DNA of 64,000 nt from Rugamonas sp. A1-17 (lineage in GTDB: Bacteria; Pseudomonadota; Gammaproteobacteria; Burkholderiales; Burkholderiaceae_D): contig JAJLPB010000002.1 in NCBI GenBank assembly GCA_025548565.1, positions 434,001-498,000 on the forward strand, written 5' to 3'. This document shows positions 45,132 to 53,699 of the stretch, piece after piece (position 1 is the stretch's first letter; each line of letters begins with the position of its first letter). The notes beneath the pieces are model-generated. The model saw nothing but the letters and a program-made list of their open reading frames with translations. It ran no database searches and was not told the origin of the DNA. Both the position numbers and the translations under genes were made by a program.

Positions 45132-46874
45132 TTAGTGCGAGTGGCGCGGCACGGCCGAGCCGCGGTTCCCGACCAGGAAGTCGAAGTCGCAGCCTTCATC
45201 GGCCTGCAACACGTGTTCGATGTACAGCTGCTGGTAACCGGTCTTCGGACCAGGCGCCGAGCCGGGCACGCGCGCGGCCTGGCGTGCTGCCATCTCCGCT
45301 TCCGAAATCTCCAGGTTCAGCAGGCCGCCGGCGCAATCGAGCGTGATCCAGTCGCCGTCCTTGACGATGCCCAGCGGGCCGCCGGCCATCGCTTCCGGCG
45401 CCACGTGCAGCACCACGGTGCCGTAGGCGGTACCGCTCATGCGCGCGTCCGAGATGCGGACCATGTCCTTGACGCCGGCCGCCAGCAGCTTGGGCGGCAG
45501 GCCCATGTTCCCTACTTCGGCCATGCCGGGATAACCTTTCGGGCCGCAGTTCTTCATCACCAGCACCGAGTTGGCGTCGACTTCCAGTTCAGGATCGACG
45601 ATGCGGCTCTTGTAATGTTCGAAGTCCTCGAACACCACGGCGCGGCCGCGATGCTGCATCAGTTCCGGCGTGGCGGCCGATGGTTTCAACACGGCGCCGC
45701 GTGGCGCCAGGTTGCCGCGCAGGATGCAGATGCCGCCATCCTTCAGCAGCGGCTTGTCCAGCGGACGGATCACCTCATCGTCGTAGATCGGCGCTTCCTT
45801 GCAGTTGTCCCACAGCGACTTGCCGTTGACGGTCAGCGCGCCCGGATGCGGCACCAGGTCGCCCTCGCCCATGCGGCGGATCGCGCCCGGCAGGCCGCCT
45901 GCGTAGTAGAACTCCTCCATTAGGAAGCGGCCGGATGGCAGCAGGTCGACGATGGTCGGGGTGCCACGGCCCACGCGGGTCCAGTCCTCCAGCTCCAGGT
46001 CCACGCCGATGCGGCCGGCGATGGCCTTCAGGTGGATCACGGCGTTGGTGGAACCGCCGATGGCGGCGTTGACGCGGATCGCGTTTTCAAAGTTTTCGCG
46101 CTTGAGGATCTTCGACAGCTTCAGGTCTTCCTTCACCATCTCGACGATGCGGATGCCCGACATGTGCGCCAGGATGTAGCGGCGCGAATCGACGGCGGGG
46201 ATGGCGGCGTTGTGCGGCAGCGTGGTGCCCAGCGCCTCGGCCATGCAGGCCATCGTGGACGCGGTGCCCATGGTGTTGCAGGTGCCTGCGGAACGGGAGT
46301 GGCCCGATTCCGCCGACATGAATTCGTGCATGGAGATTTCGCCGGCCTTGACCTGCTCGTGCAGCTGCCACACGGCGGTGCCGGAGCCGATGTTCTTGCC
46401 GTTCAGTTTACCGTTCAGCATAGGGCCGCCGCTGACGACGATGGTCGGGATATCGACCGAGGCGGCGCCCATCAGCAGCGCCGGCGTGGTCTTGTCGCAG
46501 CCGACCAGCAACACCACGCCGTCCATCGGATTGCCGCGGATCGATTCCTCGACGTCCATGCTGGCCAGGTTACGGGTCAGCATGGCGGTCGGGCGCAGGT
46601 TCGATTCGCCGTTGGAGAACACCGGGAACTCGACCGGGAAGCCGCCCGCCTCCAGGATGCCGCGCTTGACGTGTTCCGCCAGCTTGCGGAAGTGGGCATT
46701 GCAAGGGGTCAGCTCGGACCACGTGTTGCAGATGCCGATGATAGGCTTGCCCTGGAATTCATGATCGGGGATGCCCTGGTTCTTCATCCAGCTGCGATAC
46801 ATGAAACCGTTCTTGTCTTGCGTACCAAACCACTCGGCGGAGCGCAGCTTCACCTTTTTATCATTCTCGGACAT
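45132..46874 (-). CDS. IlvD/Edd-family L-arabonate dehydratase
   Basis: ATG at 46874 (GAGGAG upstream) gives 580 residues; the frame's extra 22 residues are noncoding-like. Iron-sulfur ligands of the family are seen: Cys in GICNTWSELTPCN, Cys in LLVGCDKTTP and Cys in SAGTCNTMGTASTM. This is the sugar-acid dehydratase branch ([2Fe-2S] type, as in L-arabonate and D-xylonate dehydratase) rather than dihydroxyacid dehydratase, judged from ISDARMSGTAYGTVVLHVAPE. It would convert L-arabonate to 2-keto-3-deoxy-L-arabonate. A GATAY-N8-RTATC site lies 113 nt upstream of its start. Confidence 0.93.
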   Translation of the reverse strand: MSENDKKVKLRSAEWFGTQDKNGFMYRSWMKNQGIPDHEFQGKPIIGICNTWSELTPCNAHFRKLAEHVKRGILEAGGFPVEFPVFSNGESNLRPTAMLTRNLASMDVEESIRGNPMDGVVLLVGCDKTTPALLMGAASVDIPTIVVSGGPMLNGKLNGKNIGSGTAVWQLHEQVKAGEISMHEFMSAESGHSRSAGTCNTMGTASTMACMAEALGTTLPHNAAIPAVDSRRYILAHMSGIRIVEMVKEDLKLSKILKRENFENAIRVNAAIGGSTNAVIHLKAIAGRIGVDLELEDWTRVGRGTPTIVDLLPSGRFLMEEFYYAGGLPGAIRRMGEGDLVPHPGALTVNGKSLWDNCKEAPIYDDEVIRPLDKPLLKDGGICILRGNLAPRGAVLKPSAATPELMQHRGRAVVFEDFEHYKSRIVDPELEVDANSVLVMKNCGPKGYPGMAEVGNMGLPPKLLAAGVKDMVRISDARMSGTAYGTVVLHVAPEAMAGGPLGIVKDGDWITLDCAGGLLNLEISEAEMAARQAARVPGSAPGPKTGYQQLYIEHVLQADEGCDFDFLVGNRGSAVPRHSH

Positions 46875-46987
46875 GCATATCTCCTCAGTATGTTCCTGTA
46901 CGGGAGCCTGGTTGTCATGCCCCCGCATCGATGAAGCCATACTAAGTTGTACTGAGATATCTTTCCAATAAATTATTATTCGACTTT

Positions 46988-47005
46988 GATACCCAATTCG
47001 ATATC
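46988..47005 (-). promoter_or_regulatory. GATAC-N8-ATATC site upstream of the L-arabonate dehydratase gene
   Basis: The spacing and half-sites match those upstream of the LysR, ABC-operon and TonB-receptor genes. It overlaps the stop region of the mutarotase gene and lies 113 nt upstream of the dehydratase start codon. It is a candidate LysR-family binding site. Confidence 0.6.
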
Positions 47006-48050
47006 AGTCCTCGACGGTGAAGCGGTAGGCCATGACGCTGGTGTACTCCTCGCCGGGACGCAGTATCGTCGACGGGAATGCAGGACGGTTGGGCGAGTCG
47101 GGATAATGCTGCGGTTCGAGACAGAAGCCGCTGCGATGGCTGTAGATGCGCCCTTTCCCGCGCATGCCGTCGTGGAGGAAGTTCCCGCTGTAGAACTGCA
47201 CGCCCGGCTCCTGGGTCAGCACTTCCAGCACGCGGCCGGACGACGGGTCGCGCACACGGGCCGCCAGTTCCAGCGCGCGGGGCGCGGATTTGTTCAGCAC
47301 GAAGTTGTGGTCGTAGCCCGCGCCGTGGCGCAGCTGCTCGTCGTCCGCGCCGATGCGCGCGCCGATCGCGTGCGGCGTGCGGAAGTCGAACGGCGTGCCC
47401 GCCACCGCAGGCAGTTCGCCGGTGGGTATCAGCCCGCCGTCGACCGGGGTGTAGGCGTCGGCGGCGATGGTCAGCTCGTGGGACAGGATGTCGCCCTTGC
47501 CGGCCAGGTTGAAATAGGCGTGGTTGGTCAGGTTGACCGGTGTCGCTTTATCGGTGATGGCGTGGAAAGCGATACGCAATTCGCTATTGTCGCGCAGTTC
47601 GTAAATGACCGTCACTTCCAGGTTGCCGGGGTAGCCTTGTTCGCCGTCGGCGCTCAGGTAGCTCAGGATCAGGCCCGCCGACTTGGGTGTGGCGAAGGTT
47701 TCGGCTTCCCACATGCGGCGGTGGAAGCCGTCCACGCCTCCGTGTAAATGATTTACACCGTTATTCACGTTCAGCTGGTACGTCTCGCCGTCCAGCGCGA
47801 AGCGGCCGTTGGCGATGCGGTTGCCGTAACGGCCGATCAGCGCGCCGAAGTAATGGGATTCGCCCAGGTAGGCGGCGGCATCGTCGAAGCCCAGGCAGAC
47901 GTCGGCCAGCTGGCCGTCGCGGTCCGGCGTGTGGATCTCGGTGATCACGCCGCCAAGGTCGCTGATCTTGACGATCATGCCGTTGGCGTTGGTCAGGGTG
48001 TACAGGGTGGCTTCGGGGCCGAAGGGTGCTGCGGTGACATTGGGCTGCAT
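47004..48050 (-). CDS. galM: Aldose 1-epimerase (mutarotase)
   Basis: This is a 348-residue GalM-type enzyme that interconverts alpha and beta anomers of free aldoses. Signatures are GRYGNRIANGRF, NHLHGGVDGFHRRMWE (catalytic His), TNHAYFNL (second His) and VQFYSGNF near the C-terminus (catalytic Glu close by). It supplies the anomer needed by the arabinose dehydrogenase. There is no signal peptide, so it is cytoplasmic. It follows the GH43 gene after a 103-nt gap containing a hairpin and a REP unit. Confidence 0.95.
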   Translation of the reverse strand: MQPNVTAAPFGPEATLYTLTNANGMIVKISDLGGVITEIHTPDRDGQLADVCLGFDDAAAYLGESHYFGALIGRYGNRIANGRFALDGETYQLNVNNGVNHLHGGVDGFHRRMWEAETFATPKSAGLILSYLSADGEQGYPGNLEVTVIYELRDNSELRIAFHAITDKATPVNLTNHAYFNLAGKGDILSHELTIAADAYTPVDGGLIPTGELPAVAGTPFDFRTPHAIGARIGADDEQLRHGAGYDHNFVLNKSAPRALELAARVRDPSSGRVLEVLTQEPGVQFYSGNFLHDGMRGKGRIYSHRSGFCLEPQHYPDSPNRPAFPSTILRPGEEYTSVMAYRFTVED

Positions 48051-48069
48051 GGAGGCTTTCTACGGCAAC

Positions 48070-48138
48070 GGCGGCCGACGGAATTTGTTCCGTGGCCGCC
48101 GCGAGTGTTCTATGGTTCCCCGCTTTCGCGGGGATGAC
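48070..48138. repeat. Hairpin plus single REP unit between GH43 and galM
   Basis: GGCGGCC...ACGGAA pairs with TTCCGT...GGCCGCC at 48070-48100 (small bulge, short loop). It is followed by a REP unit (TTCCCCGCTTTCGCGGGGATGAC) to 48138. In the minus-strand transcript this is the spacer between GH43 and mutarotase; there is no T-tract, so it is more likely an mRNA-stabilising element than a terminator. Confidence 0.8.
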
Positions 48139-48153
48139 GTTTGTTCGGGCTAT

Positions 48154-49101
48154 TCAGGCTATCGAGGGCTTTCCAAATACCGGCATGCCCTGCTCGTCCC
48201 ACTTCAGTGGTTTGACATAGGTGTGCCGGTCCGGGTTCCACAGCGGATCGCCGATAATCTCGGTATAAGTGCGTGCATGATAAACCAACATGACGGTCTC
48301 GCCATCGTCGCCGATGGTGAAGCTGTTATGTCCCGGTCCGTACACGCCGTGTTCGAAGCAGGTCTGCAGCACCGGCTGGCGCGACTTGGCCCACGAGGTC
48401 GGATCCAGCAGGTTGGCCCTGTCGTCCGCCCACAACAGGCCCATGGCGTAGTTCTCGTCGGTGGCGCTGGCCGAGTAGCTGATGAAGATCTTGCCGTTCT
48501 TCTTGAGCACCGACGGTCCCTCGTTGACCCAGAAGCCGCGGATCTCCCAGTCGAATTCCGGCTTGCTCAGCATGACCGGCGGACCGCCCAGCTGCCACGG
48601 CGTCTTCATCGGCGCGATGTACAGGTTGGAATTGCCCTCGATCTCCACGTCCTTCTGCGCCCACAGGTAGTACAGCTGGCCCCTGTGGGTGAAGGTGGTC
48701 GCGTCCAGGCAGAAGGTGTCGATGCCGGTGTCGATCTGGCCCATGAACTCCCACTCGCCTTCCAGCGGATTGGGATTGGCGTTGCGGATCGCGTACATGC
48801 GGTGCTGGAACAGCTTGTGTTTGATCTCGCGGCTCGGCGCGGCGGCGAAGTAGACGTACCAGGCGCCTTCATTGAAATGCAGCTCCGGCGCCCAAACCAG
48901 CTCGCTGTACGGGCCCGTATCGGGCTTGTGCCAGACATCGACCTTCTCCGCGTCCGCCAGGCCGGCGATGGTCTTCGCGCGGCGCAGCTCGATGCGGTCG
49001 TACTGCGGCACCGAGGCCGTGAAGTAGTAATAGCCGTCGCTGTGACGAATGATAAACGGATCGGCGCGCTGCTCGATCAGCGGAGTGAGAACTTCTTCCA
49101 T
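48154..49101 (-). CDS. GH43 family glycosidase, cytoplasmic-type
   Basis: This enzyme of about 315 residues lacks a signal peptide. Starts at 49134, 49110 and 49101 are possible; 49101 has AGGA at good spacing and follows the symporter stop by 19 nt. Catalytic residues are Asp in IEQRADPFIIR, Asp in FCLDATTF and Glu in VNEGPSVLKK. The C-terminal MLVYHART fits arabinofuranosidase subfamilies. Being cytosolic and next to a GPH symporter, it probably hydrolyses disaccharides or short oligosaccharides brought in by that carrier. Confidence 0.88.
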   Translation of the reverse strand: MEEVLTPLIEQRADPFIIRHSDGYYYFTASVPQYDRIELRRAKTIAGLADAEKVDVWHKPDTGPYSELVWAPELHFNEGAWYVYFAAAPSREIKHKLFQHRMYAIRNANPNPLEGEWEFMGQIDTGIDTFCLDATTFTHRGQLYYLWAQKDVEIEGNSNLYIAPMKTPWQLGGPPVMLSKPEFDWEIRGFWVNEGPSVLKKNGKIFISYSASATDENYAMGLLWADDRANLLDPTSWAKSRQPVLQTCFEHGVYGPGHNSFTIGDDGETVMLVYHARTYTEIIGDPLWNPDRHTYVKPLKWDEQGMPVFGKPSIA

Positions 49102-49120
49102 TGCTTCCATTTCCTGAAAA

Positions 49121-50473
49121 TTAGACTGCCACATAGCCTTTGACTCCCATCGCCGCTTTGACTTCGGTGTAGTACTTGTCGTTGATACGATACTTGAACA
49201 TCAACAGCCCCATGATGATGTGGAAAAAGCCCGGTATCAGCGTCATCATCAACACGATGCCGTGCAGCGCATAGGCGGTCTGCTCGACATTGGGCACATA
49301 AGCGAAGTGCGTCAGCAGCTTGCCGACCAGGATGCCGGCGATGCCCATGCCGGCCTTCTGGCAGACCGAGATGCCGCCGAAGGCGAAGCCCGATACGCGC
49401 TTGCCGGTCTTGACGACGCCGTAGTCGATGGTCTCGGCGATGGCCGACCAGAACACCGGCGCATGCAGGTCCACCACGAACGACAGCAGGAAGTACAGCA
49501 CGAACGCCAGCATGGTGTCGCCCGGCCCGACGAAGAAGTACATCGCGGCGCTGATCAGGCCCACGCCGATCTGCGTCCAGCGGAACAGGTTGACCTTGCA
49601 ATAGACCTTGGTGATCCAGGTGGAGGCGATCATCGACACGATGGCGGCCACCACGCCGGTGGACAGGAAGGCCGAAATGGTCGGGCCGTCGGCGCCGAGA
49701 TAGTATTTTGCATAGTAGATGGCCACCGAGCCGCGCACCACATAGCCGATGGTGCCGGTCACGCAGACGCCGCACAGGATCAGCCACTGGTCGTTCCGGA
49801 CCAGCACCTTCACCTGCTCCCACAGCGACTGGCGCTGCACCACGTGCTGCACGCGCTCCCGGGTGGTGAAGAAGCAGAACAGGAACAGCAGCACGCCCAT
49901 GCCGGCCATCACGGCCATGGCGAACTGGTAGCCGGCGGCCGCGTTGCCGCCGCCCCAGCGCTCCGACAGCAGCGGCACGATCACCGTCACCATGAAGGCG
50001 CCGATCTTGGCGAAGAACAGGCGGTAGCCGTTGGCGGACAAGGTCTCCTGCGGATCCTTGGACAAGGCGCTGGGCAGCGAGATGTACGGAATACCGACAC
50101 CCGCCGTCATGATGGTCATGATGATGTAGGTCGAATAGGCCCAAACCAGCTTGGCGCTGTAGCCCCAGTCCGGCGTGGTGAAGACGAAGAACACGCTGAG
50201 GCCATACGGCACGGCCAACAGCAGCAGCCACGGACGGTAACGCCCCCAGCGGCTGGTGAAGCGGTCGGTGATCTGCCCCATCGTCAGGTCGGCCATCGCG
50301 CCGACGAACTTCACCACGCCGAACATCAGCGCCAGGTCCATCGTCTTCAGGCCGTAGATATCGGTGTAGAAGAAGGTAATGATCAACATCATCGACGAAA
50401 TCACCACGTTCAGCGCCATGTCGCCGGCGCCAAAGCCCACTTTTTCCAGCAACGATAATTTTTGATTCGACAT
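49121..50473 (-). CDS. GPH-family glycoside/pentoside:cation symporter (MFS)
   Basis: This 450-residue, 12-helix transporter starts at ATG 50473 (GGAG upstream). The start KLSLLEKVGFGAGDMALNVV and DLTMGQITDRFTSRWGRYRPWLLL are the hallmark motifs of the GPH group (MelB/XynB/YicJ-like). It would import arabinosides or arabino-oligosaccharides with Na+ or H+, a second inner-membrane route besides the ABC system. It precedes the cytoplasmic-type GH43 gene. It is separated from the TonB receptor by a hairpin terminator. Confidence 0.92.
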   Translation of the reverse strand: MSNQKLSLLEKVGFGAGDMALNVVISSMMLIITFFYTDIYGLKTMDLALMFGVVKFVGAMADLTMGQITDRFTSRWGRYRPWLLLLAVPYGLSVFFVFTTPDWGYSAKLVWAYSTYIIMTIMTAGVGIPYISLPSALSKDPQETLSANGYRLFFAKIGAFMVTVIVPLLSERWGGGNAAAGYQFAMAVMAGMGVLLFLFCFFTTRERVQHVVQRQSLWEQVKVLVRNDQWLILCGVCVTGTIGYVVRGSVAIYYAKYYLGADGPTISAFLSTGVVAAIVSMIASTWITKVYCKVNLFRWTQIGVGLISAAMYFFVGPGDTMLAFVLYFLLSFVVDLHAPVFWSAIAETIDYGVVKTGKRVSGFAFGGISVCQKAGMGIAGILVGKLLTHFAYVPNVEQTAYALHGIVLMMTLIPGFFHIIMGLLMFKYRINDKYYTEVKAAMGVKGYVAV

Positions 50474-50490
50474 CGGATACTCCACCAGGT

Positions 50491-50514
50491 TGTCATTCCC
50501 GCCAGCGGGACGAC
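50491..50514. repeat. Partial REP unit upstream of the GPH symporter gene
   Basis: TGTCATTCCCGCCAGCGGGACGAC matches half of the REP unit found elsewhere in this locus, with a degenerate stem (CCCGC/GCGGG). It lies in the leader of the symporter transcript, 18 nt upstream of the ATG. Confidence 0.6.
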
Positions 50515-50563
50515 GTTAACTCAACAACACAGAAACGCTCATCCACCGCGCGGAAGCAAAATC

Positions 50564-50594
50564 GGGCGTTGCGGGTGTGAACCGAGCAACGCCC
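50564..50594 (-). terminator. Terminator downstream of the TonB-receptor gene
   Basis: Perfect 9-bp arms GGGCGTTGC/GCAACGCCC enclose a 13-nt loop. On the minus strand a short T-tract (GATTTTGC) follows. It lies 36 nt after the receptor stop and separates it from the symporter operon. Confidence 0.8.
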
Positions 50595-50630
50595 TGTCTG
50601 TCTGGCGGGGTCTTCTTTGACCGTCGCGGT

Positions 50631-53516
50631 TTACATCTGCCAGCGGATGGCAGCCGAGACCGAGCGTCCGATCTGGAGCGTACCGAAGTTGGTCAACTGC
50701 GGAGTACCCGCGGTGCCGAAGTGGTAGTACTGCTGCTGCATTTCGTTGGTCAAATTGACACCGCTGATATCGACCGACATCCTGTCGTTGATTTTATAGG
50801 AGACTTGCATGTCCACACTCTTTTCCGGCTGACGCCAGATACCGATCGGATTGGCAAACAAGGCGGCCTCGTTCCTGGCCAGGAAGCCGGAGCGCCATAC
50901 ATAGGACAAGCGCGCGCTGACCGGACCCTTCTCGTAAGCCAGGGTGGCGTTGTAGGAGCTGTGCGACACGCCGAAGAACGGAGTCTCGAGCTGCGAGACG
51001 ATGACACCGGCATCATTGGCGTCGGGTACGTTCTGCGACGAGGTCAGCCGCGTATAGCTGCCCTGGATGCCCAGGCCGTCCAGCAGGCTCGGCAGCCCTT
51101 TCGGGAAGTAGACCAAGCCGAGCTCGGCGCCTTTGATGTCACCGTTGGAGGCGTTGACCGGCGAGTTGATGACATAGTCATAGCCGTTCGTATGGTCGCC
51201 GCCCGAGGTCGAGTTGCGGAACGGGTCGTTCGCCGGATCGACATGAACCTTGTGACGCAAACTCACGACCAGGCCGTCGATCTTGCGCTTGAACAGAGTA
51301 CCGTAGACCGCACTGTCCTTCTGGAAGTACCACTCGCCCGTCAGGTCGAGGTTGGTCGAGCGGGTCGGTTTCAGGTCGGGATTGCCGCCGCTGCCCGAGC
51401 CATAGCCCACCTTCGAAACGTCGTCGCCGAGTTGCAGGACAGGATTCAGGTCGCCGAAGTTCGGGCGGCGCAGGGTTTGGCCATAGTTAAAGCGCACCAC
51501 GACGTCCTTCGACGGATCGTAAATCAGGGTCATGCTGGGCAAGAACTTGCTGGTCGACTTGCTGGCGCCGGACGGCGTGACCGCCTTGGTGGTGGCGTCG
51601 ACCTTGTAGAAGCTCATGTCGGTATCGACCTTAACGTAGCGCACGCCGAAATTACCGCGCAGGCTATGGCCGAACAGCTCGTTCTGGGTATTTCCCATCA
51701 CGAAGAGGTTCTTGGTCTTTTCATCGACGTCGAACGTCTTCTGCAGGCTCAGCTTGTCCGTCGTCAGGAAGTTCGCATCGGCCGAGTTATACAGCTTACG
51801 CCAGTCGTCGATGTGGTCGCGGATGTAGTAGGCATTGGGCTCCACCCAGGCGCGCGGGACATCCGAGATGGACGTGCCGAAGTTCGAATTGGTGGACGAA
51901 TACGCCGGGCCCAGCGAGGCCAGGTTGCGGCCCAGGAAGGCCGATTGCGTCCGGTTGGCCTCCGACGCCTTGCGGTCGTCGAAGCGCACGCCGAATTGGA
52001 CCGTCTGCAGCGCACCCCAGTCGGCATCGTAGACGCCGCCCAGGCTGGCCGTCGCGGCGCTGCCCTTGTTGCGGTTGGCGTTATCGTAGAACTGCGCAAC
52101 ATTCCACTTGGTCGGGTCGGTCAGGTCGGCGTTGTTATTGAAGCGGAACGCCGTGTTGTTGCCGCCGTCATTGAAGTCGACGGCGATCGACGGAGCAACG
52201 CGGTCGATCCGGGTGGCGGTGAATTCCGAGTGATAGGTGCTGGTCTGGTACGACACATCGCCTTCCAGCTTCAGCCTGTCGCCCAGGTCCCACTTGCCGT
52301 TCAGGGCATAGACGTAGGAATCGGTTGCCGACGTGGTGTAGTCGCCGCTGTTGAAGCCATAGACGCTACCGACGTTACGGCTCTTGATGATGTTCGTTCC
52401 CGGATACGTCGTAATCGAACCCGCAGGGTTGCTGCCGAGATCACCCCACCAGTCGACAAAGCTGAACAGCAGCTGGTTGAACGACTTGTCACGATAACCG
52501 TTGTACATCGATTCGAAGGTGTAGACCGAATCCCTGTTCGGTTTCCACTGCAAGGCGATATTGGCGGCAGGACGCTCCCGCTCTCCCTGAACGTCGCTCT
52601 GGAAGACGGCGTCACGCGCCAGGTAATAAGGATAAGCCTTGCCGTTGAAATTCAGCGTCGAACCCGCCGCGGTCGGCAAGCCGGTATGGGTACCCGGCGT
52701 CCAGATATTGTTGTCGAAGATGCGCTGCAGGGGACCGTAGCCTGCCGGATCCTCGGCGGCATTGGGGCTGGTGAACGGCACCATGGCACCCGGCGTCACG
52801 CTTTCATTGCGGTATTTCGTCTTGACTTCCGACAGATTGACCAGCGCACCAACTTCGCCGATGCCGGTTTCCCAGCGGTTGCTGAACATGGCGCTGAGCT
52901 GCGGGTTGGCCTTTTTCGCGGGTTCGAGATAGGTTTCACGCGCCGAGAGCGAAATTTTCTGGCCCTTGAAATCGAACGGCCGCAGCGACTTCACGTCAAC
53001 CTGGCCTGCAATGCCGGTTTCCAGCTGGCTGGCATCGCGCGTTTTGTAGACGTCGATCTGGCGAACCAGGGTCGAGGGAATGTCCTGAAGCGCGACCTGC
53101 GTGCCGGACGCGGTAAAGATAGTGCGGCCGTTCCAGGTGGTCTGGACGTCGGGCAGGCCACGGATGGACAGGGTGCCGACTTCGCCGCCGGCGCGGTCGG
53201 TGACCTGGATCCCGGTCACGCGCTGCAGCGCTTCGACGACGTTGTTATCGGGCAGCTTGCCGATGTCTTCGGCCACCACCGATTCCACGACCTGGTCGCT
53301 GGTGCGCTTGATTGCCAGGCTCTTGATCAGGGATGCTTTGACGCCGGTGACGACCACGGTCGCGGTCTCGGCCGGTTCCGTCTTGTCGGCGGCCGCCTGC
53401 GCCCATACCGAGGCGCTGCTGAGCAGGCCGGCCGCGGCCAGTGCGGCGACGCCGGTTTTCAGGACAAGGCGATGCTTCGCCTGGGACTCGACAGTCCCGG
53501 TCATTTGCGTATTCAT
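50631..53516 (-). CDS. TonB-dependent outer-membrane receptor
   Basis: This 961-residue receptor has a signal peptide through about residue 42 (SVWAQA). A short TonB-box-like segment TATVVVTGVKASL follows, then a plug domain (KLPDNNVVEALQRVTGIQVTD, GTLSIRGLPDVQTTWNGR). The remainder is a 22-strand barrel ending SAAIRWQM. The plug and YGSGSGGNPDLKPTRSTNLD-type sequence place it in the large-receptor class (TonB-Xanth-Caul) used for plant oligosaccharides. At the head of an arabinan locus, it probably imports arabino-oligosaccharides. GGAGA precedes the ATG. A GATAC-N8-GTATC site lies 99 nt upstream. Confidence 0.95.
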   Translation of the reverse strand: MNTQMTGTVESQAKHRLVLKTGVAALAAAGLLSSASVWAQAAADKTEPAETATVVVTGVKASLIKSLAIKRTSDQVVESVVAEDIGKLPDNNVVEALQRVTGIQVTDRAGGEVGTLSIRGLPDVQTTWNGRTIFTASGTQVALQDIPSTLVRQIDVYKTRDASQLETGIAGQVDVKSLRPFDFKGQKISLSARETYLEPAKKANPQLSAMFSNRWETGIGEVGALVNLSEVKTKYRNESVTPGAMVPFTSPNAAEDPAGYGPLQRIFDNNIWTPGTHTGLPTAAGSTLNFNGKAYPYYLARDAVFQSDVQGERERPAANIALQWKPNRDSVYTFESMYNGYRDKSFNQLLFSFVDWWGDLGSNPAGSITTYPGTNIIKSRNVGSVYGFNSGDYTTSATDSYVYALNGKWDLGDRLKLEGDVSYQTSTYHSEFTATRIDRVAPSIAVDFNDGGNNTAFRFNNNADLTDPTKWNVAQFYDNANRNKGSAATASLGGVYDADWGALQTVQFGVRFDDRKASEANRTQSAFLGRNLASLGPAYSSTNSNFGTSISDVPRAWVEPNAYYIRDHIDDWRKLYNSADANFLTTDKLSLQKTFDVDEKTKNLFVMGNTQNELFGHSLRGNFGVRYVKVDTDMSFYKVDATTKAVTPSGASKSTSKFLPSMTLIYDPSKDVVVRFNYGQTLRRPNFGDLNPVLQLGDDVSKVGYGSGSGGNPDLKPTRSTNLDLTGEWYFQKDSAVYGTLFKRKIDGLVVSLRHKVHVDPANDPFRNSTSGGDHTNGYDYVINSPVNASNGDIKGAELGLVYFPKGLPSLLDGLGIQGSYTRLTSSQNVPDANDAGVIVSQLETPFFGVSHSSYNATLAYEKGPVSARLSYVWRSGFLARNEAALFANPIGIWRQPEKSVDMQVSYKINDRMSVDISGVNLTNEMQQQYYHFGTAGTPQLTNFGTLQIGRSVSAAIRWQM

Positions 53517-53615
53517 ATGTCTCCAGTGTGGTCTGTTTTATGGTTTTTGCTGCTACCTCGGAAATCATCTTATGGGCTGGCAAAAAAACAAACCAATCAA
53601 TTTTTTGGGATTTTC

Positions 53616-53633
53616 GATACCAAAAAAAGTATC
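53616..53633 (-). promoter_or_regulatory. GATAC-N8-GTATC site upstream of the TonB receptor gene
   Basis: This is the only perfect copy of the locus-wide dyad, with spacer CAAAAAAA, 99 nt upstream of the receptor start codon. The same geometry recurs at the ABC operon, the dehydratase operon and the LysR gene. Confidence 0.65.
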
Positions 53634-53651
53634 ACCAAAGGCAGGGAAACC

Positions 53652-53679
53652 GAAAAAAAAGCCCGCATTTGGCGGGCTT
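53652..53679 (-). terminator. Terminator downstream of amn
   Basis: AAGCCCGC pairs with GCGGGCTT around a 5-nt loop, with a T-run on the minus strand (A-run 53653-53660 on the plus). It lies about 20 nt past the AMP nucleosidase stop. Confidence 0.9.
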
Positions 53680-53699
53680 CATGCATTTTTTGCATGGAT

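Noticed and set aside
48070..48138. Riboswitch-like leader before galM
   Set aside because: The structure is explained by a simple hairpin and a REP unit also seen elsewhere in the locus; no conserved aptamer-like core is visible.
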